This document shows positions 36,398 through 46,086 of a DNA stretch of 64,000 nucleotides, piece after piece (within the stretch, counting starts at the first letter, position 1; every line of letters starts with the position of its first letter). Source of the stretch: an uncultured Treponema sp. Lineage in GTDB: Bacteria; Spirochaetota; Spirochaetia; Treponematales; Treponemataceae. The stretch covers positions 124,001 through 188,000 of the forward strand of contig ONPD01000004.1 in assembly GCA_900319625.1 (NCBI GenBank). Direction: 5' to 3'. The notes beneath the pieces are model-generated. The model was not told the DNA's origin. It saw only the letters and a program-made list of their open reading frames with translations, and ran no database searches. Made by a program: the position numbers and the translations under genes.

Positions 36398-37082
36398 TGC
36401 TTTTTACAAGTTCCAGTTTTCCGTCTTTAATGTGATAAATAAAATCGCCTTTTTCTGCAATCTTTATGTCATGAGTTACAAGAAGAAGAGTCTTATTGTA
36501 TTTTTCTACCATGGAAAAAAGCAGCTGGCTGATTAAGGCGGCATTTGCGGGGTCCAGGTTTCCGGTAGGCTCGTCCGCAAGAATCAGAGCCGGGTCATTT
36601 ATAAGGGCTCTTGCAACGGCGACCCTCTGTCTTTCACCGCCGCTCAGCTGGGATGGAAGGTGGCCCTTGCGGTTATAAACTCCCACATCCTGTAAAAGGG
36701 CTTCCGCCTTGGCAATGGCTTCTTTTTCAGGCTTTCCTGCAATCAGGGCTGGCATATAAACATTTTCAAGGGCTGTAAAATCCTTAAGAAGATAGTGAAA
36801 CTGAAAGATAAGGCCGACAAAGCTTGAACGGTATTTTGAAAGTTCCTTTTCCTTAAGGGAAGTTACCTTCCATTGACCGGCCTGCACGCTTCCCTTAGTA
36901 GCACTTTCAATGCCACCAATGATATTCAAAAGAGTAGATTTTCCGCTTCCGCTCTCGCCTGCAATTACGATTTTTTTTCCTTCCTCAATTTCCAGATTCA
37001 AATCCGAAAGGACAGTCAGGCTTTCACTTGCAGAGACAAAAGTTTTTTCAAGACCATTTATTGATACAATACTATTCTTCAT
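36384..37082 (-). CDS. lolD: LolD-type ABC transporter ATP-binding protein
   Basis: A 232-residue ABC ATPase. Walker [17 protein letters not shown], the Q-loop [16 protein letters not shown], signature [15 protein letters not shown], Walker [13 protein letters not shown] and the H-loop VTHD are all intact. ALENV and the DEPTGNLD form belong to the MacB/LolD family. It lies between two FtsX/LolE-type permeases with overlaps on both sides, which marks it as the motor of a LolCDE-like lipoprotein exporter; a MacB-like or FtsE-like role is less likely in this arrangement. Confidence 0.87.
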   Translation of the reverse strand: MKNSIVSINGLEKTFVSASESLTVLSDLNLEIEEGKKIVIAGESGSGKSTLLNIIGGIESATKGSVQAGQWKVTSLKEKELSKYRSSFVGLIFQFHYLLKDFTALENVYMPALIAGKPEKEAIAKAEALLQDVGVYNRKGHLPSQLSGGERQRVAVARALINDPALILADEPTGNLDPANAALISQLLFSMVEKYNKTLLLVTHDIKIAEKGDFIYHIKDGKLELVKSSGDL

Positions 37083-38406
37083 GTAGTACCTCGGTTAATG
37101 ACAATTTAAGTACGTTTCTGCTGGCAAAAAAGCAGGCCGCAAGAGGGGCAAGAATTCCATAAATAAAAATAAGGATTGTTTCTCCCGGGAAAATGCGGGC
37201 CGGAATGCTTGCGTAAAGGGCATAGGCAGAATTTTCCCTTACATACATCAGGTTTTCCTGGTCAAATACAGCCGTAAAAATATACTGCAGAAAATATACG
37301 ATTTTGGAGGCGGCATTAAATACAGCGTCGGTATTAAAACTGATAAGAAGTCCTAAAATCAGTCCCAGACTTGAACCGATAAGACCTGTATACAATCCTC
37401 TCATAATAAAAACAGCGCGTACAGTTTTCGGCTCAGAGCCAAGGGCGCAGAGGATTGCAATTTCACGTTTCCGCTCAAAAACCAGGCGGCGCATTCCGTT
37501 ATAAATATTGATTGCTACAACTATAAAAATAAGACAGACAACAAGAAGCAGCATATTTTTCTCTATTCGTAAAGCCCCGAAAAATGACTTATTGAATTCC
37601 TTCCAGGAACGTACGTTCAATTTTTCAAAAGAGTCAGTCTTTTTAAGCCCCTTTATAACCTTTTCCACATCATTGATATTAAAAAGCTTTATACCCCAGA
37701 TTTTTTCAGCGCCTTTTCCAAAATAAGCCGCCGCATCTTCTGTATTTATAAAGCTGAGGCTTGAATTAATATCCTGATAGCCCGAAGCAAATATTCCCCT
37801 TACAATAAAAATCCTCTGGCCGGAAAATAAATCAACATCACTTGAACCGGAAAGCACAAAAAGATTTACCTTATCGCCAACCTTTACCTTAAGATTTGAA
37901 GCAAGTTGATTTCCTAAAAGGATTTCGCCTTTCTGGCTCAAATCAAGACTGCCAGAAACAAGGAAAACTTCTTTTCTAAGCCCGTCATCCTCATAAAAAG
38001 CCTGGGGAGCCAGGGCCCTGATTACGGCAGGGCTTTCAAAAACGGCTGAAGATTTTTCAGAATCAGAAAGAGAAGTCATAAGAGTCTGGGCCTGATAAAA
38101 CGGAAGGGCAAGCTTTACATTCTTTGAAGCCTGACACCAGCTTTCAAAATCGGCTTCCTCCTGCGAGTCAGGCTTAAGGCCTTCCACCTGAATATGATAG
38201 GAAGAAATCTCCTGAATCGCCTTTATAAAGCTCATCTGAAAGCCGTTCATAACGCTCATCACAACAATAAGAGTCATCACACCAAAACAGATTCCGGCAG
38301 CAGCAAGACGTGATGTAACAGAAGAACGGCTGCTTTTGTCCTGTGAGGAAAATCTTTTTGCAATCGAAAAAATCAGTTTAATGTTCTGGATGATGTTTTT
38401 CCTCAT
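37072..38406 (-). CDS. LolC/LolE-type ABC transporter permease (second)
   Basis: A 444-residue partner of the permease at 35096, with the same plan: N-terminal helix (AAGICFGVMTLIVVMSVMNGF), periplasmic domain, and three C-terminal helices around MLLLVVCLIFIVVAINIYNGM. The conserved NGF following the first helix and a shortened last loop suggest a LolC-like subunit. It overlaps the ATPase gene by 11 nt and the exported-protein gene upstream by 29 nt. The start at 38406 has no clear ribosome site, so coupling to the preceding gene is likely. Confidence 0.82.
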   Translation of the reverse strand: MRKNIIQNIKLIFSIAKRFSSQDKSSRSSVTSRLAAAGICFGVMTLIVVMSVMNGFQMSFIKAIQEISSYHIQVEGLKPDSQEEADFESWCQASKNVKLALPFYQAQTLMTSLSDSEKSSAVFESPAVIRALAPQAFYEDDGLRKEVFLVSGSLDLSQKGEILLGNQLASNLKVKVGDKVNLFVLSGSSDVDLFSGQRIFIVRGIFASGYQDINSSLSFINTEDAAAYFGKGAEKIWGIKLFNINDVEKVIKGLKKTDSFEKLNVRSWKEFNKSFFGALRIEKNMLLLVVCLIFIVVAINIYNGMRRLVFERKREIAILCALGSEPKTVRAVFIMRGLYTGLIGSSLGLILGLLISFNTDAVFNAASKIVYFLQYIFTAVFDQENLMYVRENSAYALYASIPARIFPGETILIFIYGILAPLAACFFASRNVLKLSLTEVLHEE

Positions 38407-39253
38407 CTATTTTATTGGACCTCATTACTTTGTCATCCTGATATATAATCTCACGAACTTTTTTATTATCCACATACCAGGTTTTTATGCTAATTCCATT
38501 ATCAAAATAATAATGCTGTGTATAGGTTCCGCTTACCGCAGAATAGCGCTCGTAAGATTTCAGGATGTCATTTTCAAAATATTTTACATCAGGCGGAATT
38601 TCCTGACCATCCTCAGCCGTAGGATTATACTTATAAACAAAGCTTTTTACAAAAACATCACGTCTTTTTGTATCTTCCTCACTGTTATAAGAAAAGCTCC
38701 TTGTCTTTATCTGAGTAATTCTGTTCTGACTGTCAAAAGTCCAGCGGGTAATTTCCGTAATGTAATTTTTCTGATTTACTTTTTTATAGTATTCTTTTTT
38801 TTCAACAAGTCCGTCCAGGCGGTAATAAAAATCTTCACGGCTTGTATCATAATCAACAGTTTTTAAAAAAGGCTTTTTTCTATCCCCTTTATAATAAAAC
38901 TTTTCTGTCTTTGTTATTTTTGAATCATTGTAATTTGCAATTTCCCAGAATTCTGATTTTACAAGCCTGTAATCCTGGTCAAAAAAACGCCGGTTTACCC
39001 GGTTTCCAAGAGAATAAACAATTACCCTCTTATCTTCTGATTTTGAAATCTCTATAACCTCACTTTCAAATTCAGAAAAAGCCAGCAAATCATCTTTTCC
39101 GTAAAAATCCTGGCTTTCGTAAGGCTCCATCACAGGAACTTCAAACTCCGGAACTTCCGTTACAGGAAGTTCTCCATCATCAGAAAGCTCCTGGGCAGCA
39201 GTTACAAAAGAGAAAAACAGAAATATAAAAACAGAAAGAAGGGATTTTTTCAT
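38378..39253 (-). CDS. Exported protein of unknown function with YwqK-like strand repeats
   Basis: A 291-residue protein with signal peptide MKKSLLSVFIFLFFSFVTAAQ, then an acidic proline-rich linker (ELPVTEVPEFEVPVMEPYE) and a beta-rich body of repeated short strand pairs with many Tyr, Lys and Arg (KTVDYDTSREDFYYRLDG, KSYERYSAVSGTYTQHYYFDNG). These recall MORN/YwqK-like repeats, but too loosely to name the family. It may be periplasmic. It overlaps the Lol permease by 29 nt and follows ftsY by 6 nt. Confidence 0.68.
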   Translation of the reverse strand: MKKSLLSVFIFLFFSFVTAAQELSDDGELPVTEVPEFEVPVMEPYESQDFYGKDDLLAFSEFESEVIEISKSEDKRVIVYSLGNRVNRRFFDQDYRLVKSEFWEIANYNDSKITKTEKFYYKGDRKKPFLKTVDYDTSREDFYYRLDGLVEKKEYYKKVNQKNYITEITRWTFDSQNRITQIKTRSFSYNSEEDTKRRDVFVKSFVYKYNPTAEDGQEIPPDVKYFENDILKSYERYSAVSGTYTQHYYFDNGISIKTWYVDNKKVREIIYQDDKVMRSNKIDEEKHHPEH

Positions 39254-39259
39254 CAGATT

Positions 39260-40126
39260 CTAAAGTCCCAGAAAATCATCAATGTATTTTTCCGCATTAA
39301 AAGGAGCAATATCCCCGTATTTTTCACCGGTGCAGACAAAGGCAACAGGAATTCCCAGCTCCCGGCCAATCGAAACGGCAACACCGCCCTTAGCAGTTGA
39401 ATCACACTTTGTCATAATGATTGCATCAACTTTTACAGCCTCATTGAAGACTTCAGCCTGACGCAGGGCATTCTGGCCTGTTGTTGAATCGATTACTATG
39501 ATTTTTTTATAGCAGCCATCGTCAGCCTTTGAAGAACAGGTTCGGTCAATTTTCTGAAGCTCTCGTACAAGATTTTCCTTGTTATGAAGGCGTCCCGCTG
39601 TATCTGCAATTACAAGCCCCGGACCTTTTGATTTTACGGCCTCAGCCGCATCAAAAACAACTGCACTAGGGTCACTTCCATGCTGGTGACTTACAACACG
39701 AACCCCGATTTTACTTCCGTGGGTATCCAGCTGTTCAATTGCGGCGGCACGGAAGGTATCAGCTGAGGCAAGGACAAGGTTTTCCACTCCCTGATTTTTA
39801 AACCAGGCAGCAAGTTTTGCAACACTGGTAGTTTTTCCAACTCCGTTTACGCCAAGCACCATCCAGACATTCTGTTTTGTCATGTCAGGCTCCAGCTTGA
39901 TTTCACGAATATTCTGCAGAAGAAGAGTCTTAAGCTCATTCAAAATATCTTTCTGCCCGCTTATTTTTTTCTGACGGCAGATTGTTTCAAGCTGGTCTGT
40001 AATTTCAAAGGCAGTTTTTGCCCCTATATCGCCTTCAACAAGATTATCAGTTAATTCTTCAAAGAATTCTTCGTCAATTTTTTTTGAAAACAAGTTTTTT
40101 AATTTTTCGCCAAATGATTTTTTCAT
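39260..40126 (-). CDS. ftsY: Signal recognition particle receptor FtsY
   Basis: A 288-residue SRP GTPase receptor. The N domain comes first, then G1 LGVNGVGKTT (91-100), G3 DTAGRLHNKENLVREL and G4 TKCDSTAKGG; the GTPase ends in GEKYGDIAPFN. There is no acidic A domain, so this is the short form that binds the membrane through its N-terminal amphipathic helix (MKKSFGEKLKNLFSKK). It guides nascent membrane proteins to the Sec channel. Its ATG overlaps the stop of the preceding gene (ATGA). Confidence 0.94.
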   Translation of the reverse strand: MKKSFGEKLKNLFSKKIDEEFFEELTDNLVEGDIGAKTAFEITDQLETICRQKKISGQKDILNELKTLLLQNIREIKLEPDMTKQNVWMVLGVNGVGKTTSVAKLAAWFKNQGVENLVLASADTFRAAAIEQLDTHGSKIGVRVVSHQHGSDPSAVVFDAAEAVKSKGPGLVIADTAGRLHNKENLVRELQKIDRTCSSKADDGCYKKIIVIDSTTGQNALRQAEVFNEAVKVDAIIMTKCDSTAKGGVAVSIGRELGIPVAFVCTGEKYGDIAPFNAEKYIDDFLGL

Positions 40127-41931
40127 TCTATTTCCTCTTTTTCAGCATTTTCAATTTCAGATTTATTTTCATCATTAATTTCATCATTATTTTCAGCTTC
40201 ACTTGTATTTTCACTTTCAGAAACTTCTGGGCCTTCTTCCTCAATTTTACGTTTTTCAGTCTTAAGACGCTTTTTTGCCGCAGCCTTTCGTTTCTTTTCC
40301 AGTTTTTCAGGACTGATAGCCTTTGTTTTTACAGGAAGAACAGAGTTTGCTGCAATCAGATAGCGCACAAGCTCATAAACAAAAAGCGCCCCGCAGCCGA
40401 TTGCAATTCCGCCGCAAATCTGATTACGGGTCTGCCACATCAAGGCATCATTATAATCTCCAAGCCCCTTATTATAAAGGTTTGCCGCATTATAATAATT
40501 TCCGTAAGTATAGAAATAGGGAATCATGGAAAGCATCAAAAGAGTATAGGTTCCGTACATATAACGGCGGCGCTTATCAATATAATCGTTGGAATCAAAA
40601 TTATGAGCCTTAAAAGCAACAGTGTTATCATCAGTAAGATAAGATTCCGGAACATAATAATTGGTTGTATAACCTTCAGCAGAAATAAACTGTCCTAAAA
40701 TCTGGGCATCATTGATTTTAATTCTTGACTGGGTAAATTCATCAGTACTTGATTCTGTCTGCACTCCGGCCGCATAAAATGTTCCCTTCATAGGAAGTAT
40801 ATTAACTACATTTATAAAATATTCTGTAAGAGGCTGCAGTTTGACCTCGACGGAATAAGTGTGATTTCCTTCAAAAAAATAGGAGGTTCCCATTTCCTTG
40901 TAGCCGTCGCAGACAAACTTTACGGCGTGCACCCCGGATTCTGTCATAAGATGTTTTATTTCCGGCGGCTGAAGCACATCATCAAAATAAATGCGGACTT
41001 TTTTTGCTATTTCGGAAGGCTCAATCGTAAATTCAACTTCAACCGGCATTCCGTTTGTAAGGGTGATTACAATCTGATGGGCAAGACTGGCCGAAATAAA
41101 ATCAGCATCTTCAATTTTTCCGACTTCAGAAATACTGCGGTTTAATTTTCCGCCCGGATATTCATATACGTCAACGGAAACAAAATAATATTCTCCATAA
41201 TTTGTAACAGAGCCTGTAATAAGAGAATTAATACCGGCAGAAACAGCTTCTTTTTCATAATCAAAACTGTCATAACCGGCTTTTTTTGCCTTTTCGGTCG
41301 GAGTAAAAAAAGCGGACTGGTCATCCTTATAAAAGGAAATGTCCATCAGATTAATCAGAACGGCATCCTTTGAAAACATAGTACGGAACATATTTCCAAA
41401 GTTTTTTGCCTCAGAATCCTGCTGCTCGTTAAAAAATCCCCTCTGAACATCCTTTTCTTCTTTTGTAAACCGCTGCATTGCCTCGTCAACAAGCTTAAGA
41501 TTGTCGGCAATTTTTTTCTGAATTTCTTCAATGCTTTTATCAGCATCGCGGACTTTTGCTTTAAGTTTTCCTTTTGAATAATTCTGCAGTATCAGAGAAT
41601 CCCGTTTTTTATATTCAGAGGAAAGCTGTAAAAAAAGAGAAAGCCTGTCCTTTCTCAGGTTGTAAAGCGTTTTTTCAAGGCGTTCATCCGGATACTCTGT
41701 ATGACTCCAGTCCTCATCAAGTTTTTCCATAATGCGGTTAGGAAACATCTGGGCAATTCCGTCAGCAACCGCAGGATCTTCCTTAAAAGCTGAATTATAG
41801 GCAAATTTTTCAGCGGCGATTACCCATTTTGAGGAAGAGGAATCGGCTGCTGAAAGTGCCATAGTAAAAAAAAGGCTTAATATGAGAAAAGATAAAAGTT
41901 TCCGGAACTTTGACCTACTCTTCGACGTCAT
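40123..41931 (-). CDS. Large exported protein with PEGA-like domain and C-terminal membrane helices
   Basis: About 602 residues from the ATG at 41931; the open frame reaches 41973, but a signal peptide (KFRKLLSFLILSLFFTMALSAA) fits this start better. After a helical N-terminal part with a Lys-rich coiled coil (about 80-150) comes a beta-rich PEGA-like stretch (FTIEPSEIAKKVRIYFDDV...VKFVCDGYKEMG). Two hydrophobic helices follow near 460-540 (YGTYTLLMLSMIPYF and GGIAIGCGALFVYEL), then a highly charged Lys/Glu tail. It overlaps prfB by 17 nt. Function is unknown; PEGA domains often mark envelope proteins. Confidence 0.68.
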   Translation of the reverse strand: MTSKSRSKFRKLLSFLILSLFFTMALSAADSSSSKWVIAAEKFAYNSAFKEDPAVADGIAQMFPNRIMEKLDEDWSHTEYPDERLEKTLYNLRKDRLSLFLQLSSEYKKRDSLILQNYSKGKLKAKVRDADKSIEEIQKKIADNLKLVDEAMQRFTKEEKDVQRGFFNEQQDSEAKNFGNMFRTMFSKDAVLINLMDISFYKDDQSAFFTPTEKAKKAGYDSFDYEKEAVSAGINSLITGSVTNYGEYYFVSVDVYEYPGGKLNRSISEVGKIEDADFISASLAHQIVITLTNGMPVEVEFTIEPSEIAKKVRIYFDDVLQPPEIKHLMTESGVHAVKFVCDGYKEMGTSYFFEGNHTYSVEVKLQPLTEYFINVVNILPMKGTFYAAGVQTESSTDEFTQSRIKINDAQILGQFISAEGYTTNYYVPESYLTDDNTVAFKAHNFDSNDYIDKRRRYMYGTYTLLMLSMIPYFYTYGNYYNAANLYNKGLGDYNDALMWQTRNQICGGIAIGCGALFVYELVRYLIAANSVLPVKTKAISPEKLEKKRKAAAKKRLKTEKRKIEEEGPEVSESENTSEAENNDEINDENKSEIENAEKEEIE

Positions 41932-43052
41932 CGTCCCCACCGCCGTCCATAGGCAGTCCCTTCCATTTGGCAACGAGGTATGCGTTCATAAACTCATCAA
42001 TATCGCCATCCATTACGCTCTGAATGTTTCCGGTTGCGAACTTTGTGCGGTGGTCTTTTACCATCGTGTAAGGCTGGAAAACATAAGAACGGATCTGGCT
42101 TCCAAAGGAAATATCTTTTTTTTCTGCGGCAAACTTGGAATTTTCTTTTTCCTTCTGCTCGCGGTAATATTCGTAAAGGCGGGCCTTAAGCATACTCATA
42201 CAGGCCTGACGGTTGAAAATCTGGCTGCGCTCAGTCTGACAGGCAACGACAATTCCGGTCGGAATATGAGTAAAGCGGACGGCAGAGTCTGTTTTATTTA
42301 CGTGCTGACCGCCCTTTCCGCCGGCGCGGTAGGTATCTACACGCAGGTCTTCCGGGCGCACTTCAACTTCGATTGTATCGTCCAGAACCGGGTAAACGTA
42401 AACTGAGGCAAAGCTTGTGTGACGGCGGGCGTTTGCGTCAAAAGGAGAAATGCGGACAAGACGGTGAATTCCGCCCTCGCACTTAAGGTAGCCGTATACA
42501 TAATCGCCTGAAATCTGAATTGTAATGGACTTAATGCCCCCTTCCGCCTCAAGTTCGTCTACTACCTCTGTTTTGAAGCCGTGGCGCTCTGCCCAGCGCA
42601 GGTACATACGACTCAGCATAAAGGCCCAGTCGCAGGCTTCAGTTCCGCCTGCCCCTGCATGAACGGTTAAATATGCATCGTTCTGGTCAACCTCGCCGGA
42701 AAGCAGGTTCAAAATATTTAATTTTTCAAAATTTTCCTTGCAGGAAGCATACATCGAAGTTACTTCATCTTCGTCAGAAGCATCTCCGCTTTCAAGGGCA
42801 AGTTCATACATTGCTTCAAGGTCAGAAAAGTCAGCAATCAGCTTGCGCCATGGCTCTACGCGGCCTTTCAAACGGCGGATCTGGCTCATAACTTTTTCTG
42901 CTTTTTCGTGGTCGTCCCAGAAGCCGTCGGCTTCAGTAAGCTTTTCTTTTTCTTTTATTGATTTATCGATTGCGTCCGAGTCAAAGACGCCCCCAAACGC
43001 TGTTGATTTCTTCTTTTAATTCTTCAATCTGTATTTTTACTTCTTCTAACAT
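41915..43052 (-). CDS. prfB: Peptide chain release factor 2, with programmed +1 frameshift
   Basis: Release factor 2 reads UAA and UGA stops. The main frame covers 41915-42889, with SPF (RISPFDANARR) and GGQ (AGGKGGQHVNK) motifs. Reading upstream in two frames restores the N-terminus: an ATG at 43052 gives MLEEVKIQIEELKEEINSVW, then a TGA at 42981-42983 after CTT. A +1 slip at CTT-TGA-C joins LDSDAIDKSIKEKEKL to the rest of RF2 without loss. The joined protein is about 378 residues, a little longer than the usual 365 owing to an acidic tail (GGGDDDVEE). This is the classic autoregulation of RF2: low RF2 lets ribosomes pause at UGA and shift. Confidence 0.93.
42981..42995 (-). promoter_or_regulatory. 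RF2 programmed frameshift site
   Basis: On the minus strand the sequence reads TGG GGG CGT CTT TGA C. The G-rich run serves as an internal Shine-Dalgarno-like stimulator; CTT TGA C is the conserved slip site in which the in-frame UGA stalls the ribosome. The layout matches the known prfB site of other bacteria, where AGGGGG stands 3 nt before CTT TGA. Frame shift by +1 produces full-length RF2. Confidence 0.92.
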
Positions 43053-43124
43053 AAATATAAGAATACATTTTTTCAGCGTAAGTTACAACTTAATAAAATC
43101 CCCATTTTTGCCGACAATTTATAT

Positions 43125-43994
43125 ATGAAGAAGTCTATTTTTATTTCTGTTATACTTGCTGCCCTTACCTTTACTCTTTCAGCCCAGCGCCCTATCGTTC
43201 AGGATATTCAGGCAGTTGCGGGAAACACAAACAGAATCAATATTTTATGGAATCTTCCTTCTAATCCGGACAAAGAGCTTTCAAAGCTTCTGGTTTACAG
43301 AGACCTGACACCGATTTCTTCATACTCTCAGCTTCAGAGCCTTAACCCTATTGCCGAACTTCTTCCTATTTTGACCAGTTATACCGATACAGTTACTGAT
43401 TACAAGGATTATTTTTATGCCGTTATCTGTGTTACAGATGAACCATACGACATTATTATGATGTCGATTAACTCGACTGTTACAGGTGCTCATATTCCAT
43501 CAGGCTTTTCTACAAGTGCCCCTCAGCCGGAAGCAAAAGAAGAAAAGCTTTATCCTCAGGGTGCCTTGCGCGAAATTCCTCTTCCCTATCTTGATTATAT
43601 TGACGGACTCGAAAAAAAATATCTTGTTTCTGAGGAAGTTGCCAAAGCCTCTAAAAGTCTTGGTCTTGAAAGTAAAAAGCAGGTTGCCCGCCTTCCGATT
43701 CACGTTTTTGAAGAGGATTTGATTTCCCCGGACGGAGGAGATGATTTTCTTCTGTTTGAAATATTAAAAACAACCTTTATTCAGAAAAAATATGCCGAAG
43801 CTATCGCTGAACTTGAAAAGCTGACAGGAACTAATATTTCTTCCCAGACACGTACAAGGGCATATTTTTATCTTGGCGAATCGCTTTATATGCTGGGACG
43901 CTATGAAAAGGCAATCAAAACCTTTGTAAGAGTTGAAAATGTCTATCCGGAGCTTTCAAAGCAGTGGATAGACAATTCACTTGACCAGCTTTAA
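43125..43994 (+). CDS. Exported protein with fibronectin-III-like and TPR-like parts
   Basis: A 289-residue plus-strand protein in an otherwise minus-strand region. Signal peptide MKKSIFISVILAALTFTLSA, then a beta-rich segment (about 25-115, NRINILWNLPSNPDKELSKLLVYRD...YTDTVTDYKDYFYAVICVTD) with the pattern of an FN3 domain, a middle linker, and a C-terminal TPR-like hairpin (FYLGESLYMLGRYEKAIKTFVRVENVYP). No enzyme motif. It shares a 72-bp divergent gap with prfB and has no visible ribosome site. It converges on the TPR gene. Probably a periplasmic scaffold; unassigned. Confidence 0.72.
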   Translation: MKKSIFISVILAALTFTLSAQRPIVQDIQAVAGNTNRINILWNLPSNPDKELSKLLVYRDLTPISSYSQLQSLNPIAELLPILTSYTDTVTDYKDYFYAVICVTDEPYDIIMMSINSTVTGAHIPSGFSTSAPQPEAKEEKLYPQGALREIPLPYLDYIDGLEKKYLVSEEVAKASKSLGLESKKQVARLPIHVFEEDLISPDGGDDFLLFEILKTTFIQKKYAEAIAELEKLTGTNISSQTRTRAYFYLGESLYMLGRYEKAIKTFVRVENVYPELSKQWIDNSLDQL

Positions 43995-44001
43995 GATTCT
44001 T

Positions 44002-46086
44002 TTAATAAATTGAACGCAGAATCTCAACAATTGCAGGTTTTTCAATATTTTTTCTGATTTCCTTGAGAAGACTTTGACCTTCAGAGTTTGAAACAACAGG
44101 ATTTCCATTTTCATCAGAATTTGGAACAGTATCCACGCCTTCTGCTTTTTCTTTTTCGGGAACCTTTACAAGAATAATTTCATCATCGACATTTACCCGG
44201 TCATAAAAACCGTGCTGGGTAATTTCAGCTTCAGAAACTTCTTCACCAGTCTGAGTGATTATAAGAGAGCCAGTAACATCAGAATCTTTATAGGTAAGTC
44301 CGCCGTCACTATCAGAAATTTTAAGGCCACCCTTCTTTACGATTTTGAACTCGAAATCTTTTCCGACGTTTTCTGATTTTCCAAGGTCAACGACAATAAC
44401 TTTTCCGTTACGGACAAGGATTTTTCCACGGACAACAAGCTTTTCAAGAACTTTATTTCTGAAGCGGCGTAAAACTGTAGAAAAACGATTATTACCTGTT
44501 GCAAACCAGCTGCCTTCCATAACAGGAGTTCCCGTTCGACCGGTGTACATAGAAGCTTTTAATGTAATATCTTCTTCAGATTCACTTGAAGAAACAAGGA
44601 TAAAATAGTCAAAGCCTGCAGAACGGGCCTTTTTATAAGCCTCACTGTAACCCGAAACCGGCGTAACCTGAGTTTTTACAGAAGTTATTGCAATACCTGA
44701 AAAAACATCACTTGCCGCAAGAGCGGTAAGACGCTGTGAATCTGCATGATTAATGCTTGTATTAGAATCAAGGTAAAAAACTGCAATATTCCAGCGGATT
44801 TTATCAAGATAAAAAGGATCAATATTCCACTTTTTAGCCAGCGTAGTTCCCAAAAGCGATTTATACCCTTCGATAGTATCCTTCAGCTTCTGATTTATTG
44901 CTTCCGGATGATTTTCTTCAATAAAAGCAAGCTGCTCAAGATAAAGCTCGTGCATGCCGTTCATCTCAAGATTGTCAGCATAAGAAAGCCTTGCCTTAAC
45001 ATTCTGCGGGTCTAAAAGCAAAGCCCTTTGGTACTCATAAACAGCACCGCTTTTATCAAAACGGCTTTCATACTGTCTTGCATTCACAAGATGATAGCCG
45101 GCCCATTCCTTACGGCGGGAATCATCAAGCGGCAGCTTCTCTCTTGCGCTCAATTCCAGCTGAAAACGCATCATTTCATCCTGAGGAGAAACTGAAAGCC
45201 CTGCATCCCAGGTATCAATTGCATCTTCTGTATTTCCAAGCTTATTCTGGGCAATTCCCTTCAGATACCAGGCTTTGCCGTTATTGCGGTTACGGCTTAT
45301 AAGATAATCACTGATATCGATTACATCTTCATAACGGCCTTCCGAATACAATATTGCCGAAAGCAGCTGATAGCCGGGCTCAAAACCTTTATTCAATTCA
45401 ATACAGATTCTGACGTGTTTTTCAGCATCCTTAATATTGCCCTTCATAAACTGAATAAGGGAAGCAAGAAAATGAACTTCACTTTCCCCCGAATACTGCT
45501 GCATTGCCTGATTCAAAAATTTTTCCGCCTGAGTAAAGCGTTCTGTTTCTGCGCAGATAAGGGCCATAGAAAGAAGTGCCTTGCGGTTTACCGGCTGTCG
45601 TCTCAAGGCTTCGGCATACTGCTGCTCAGCTCCGGAAAATTTTCCGTCATAGAGCTCAAGCTCTGCAAGGCCAAAATGGGCATTTACATCATTTGGATAT
45701 TCTTTCAGGATTTTATTAAAAATAGTTTTGGCTTCGTCTGCCCTTCCAAGAGCCAGCAGAAGCAACCCCTTAAGGTTTTCTATGCGACTGTTATTTTTTT
45801 CTAATTCTTCAGCCTTCAAAAGATAATTAAGGGCCAGTTCAAATTCACCAAGCTTATAATTACAGCTGGCAAGATGAAACCAGGCTTCCGAATAGGAAGG
45901 ATTTAAGGTAACCACCTGAAAAAAACTCTGGGCGGCATCAAACCAGTTTTCCTGATTTTCAAAAGAGATTCCCTGCTCAAAAAGCTCAAGAGGATTATTC
46001 TGTCCCTTCTGAGAAAAAAGGGGCTGAAAACAAAAAGCGCAACATAAAAGTAAGGTGATTGCAATCTTATTCTTCTGACTTTTCAT
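44002..46086 (-). CDS. Exported TPR-repeat protein
   Basis: About 694 residues from the ATG at 46086; a GTG nine bases further up is possible. Signal peptide region KIAITLLLCCAFCFQPLFS. The first about 430 residues are a run of some ten TPR hairpins (NWFDAAQSFFQVVTLNPSYSEAWFHLA, DAIDTWDAGLSVSP...), a protein-binding superhelix. The rest is beta-rich with an ASDVFSGIAITSVKTQ segment and a GKILVRNGKVIVVDLGKSENVGKDF stretch. It is probably periplasmic or lipid-side scaffolding. It overlaps the CorC gene and is the last gene of the phoH to tlyC string. Confidence 0.78.
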   Translation of the reverse strand: MKSQKNKIAITLLLCCAFCFQPLFSQKGQNNPLELFEQGISFENQENWFDAAQSFFQVVTLNPSYSEAWFHLASCNYKLGEFELALNYLLKAEELEKNNSRIENLKGLLLLALGRADEAKTIFNKILKEYPNDVNAHFGLAELELYDGKFSGAEQQYAEALRRQPVNRKALLSMALICAETERFTQAEKFLNQAMQQYSGESEVHFLASLIQFMKGNIKDAEKHVRICIELNKGFEPGYQLLSAILYSEGRYEDVIDISDYLISRNRNNGKAWYLKGIAQNKLGNTEDAIDTWDAGLSVSPQDEMMRFQLELSAREKLPLDDSRRKEWAGYHLVNARQYESRFDKSGAVYEYQRALLLDPQNVKARLSYADNLEMNGMHELYLEQLAFIEENHPEAINQKLKDTIEGYKSLLGTTLAKKWNIDPFYLDKIRWNIAVFYLDSNTSINHADSQRLTALAASDVFSGIAITSVKTQVTPVSGYSEAYKKARSAGFDYFILVSSSESEEDITLKASMYTGRTGTPVMEGSWFATGNNRFSTVLRRFRNKVLEKLVVRGKILVRNGKVIVVDLGKSENVGKDFEFKIVKKGGLKISDSDGGLTYKDSDVTGSLIITQTGEEVSEAEITQHGFYDRVNVDDEIILVKVPEKEKAEGVDTVPNSDENGNPVVSNSEGQSLLKEIRKNIEKPAIVEILRSIY

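Noticed and set aside
40018..40698. Plus-strand frame of 226 codons rich in Phe and Ile
   Set aside because: Shadow of ftsY and the PEGA-like gene; the odd composition mirrors Lys/Glu-rich coding on the other strand.
41882..42406. Plus-strand frame of 174 codons over prfB
   Set aside because: Antisense to the conserved RF2 core including GGQ, no motif of its own.
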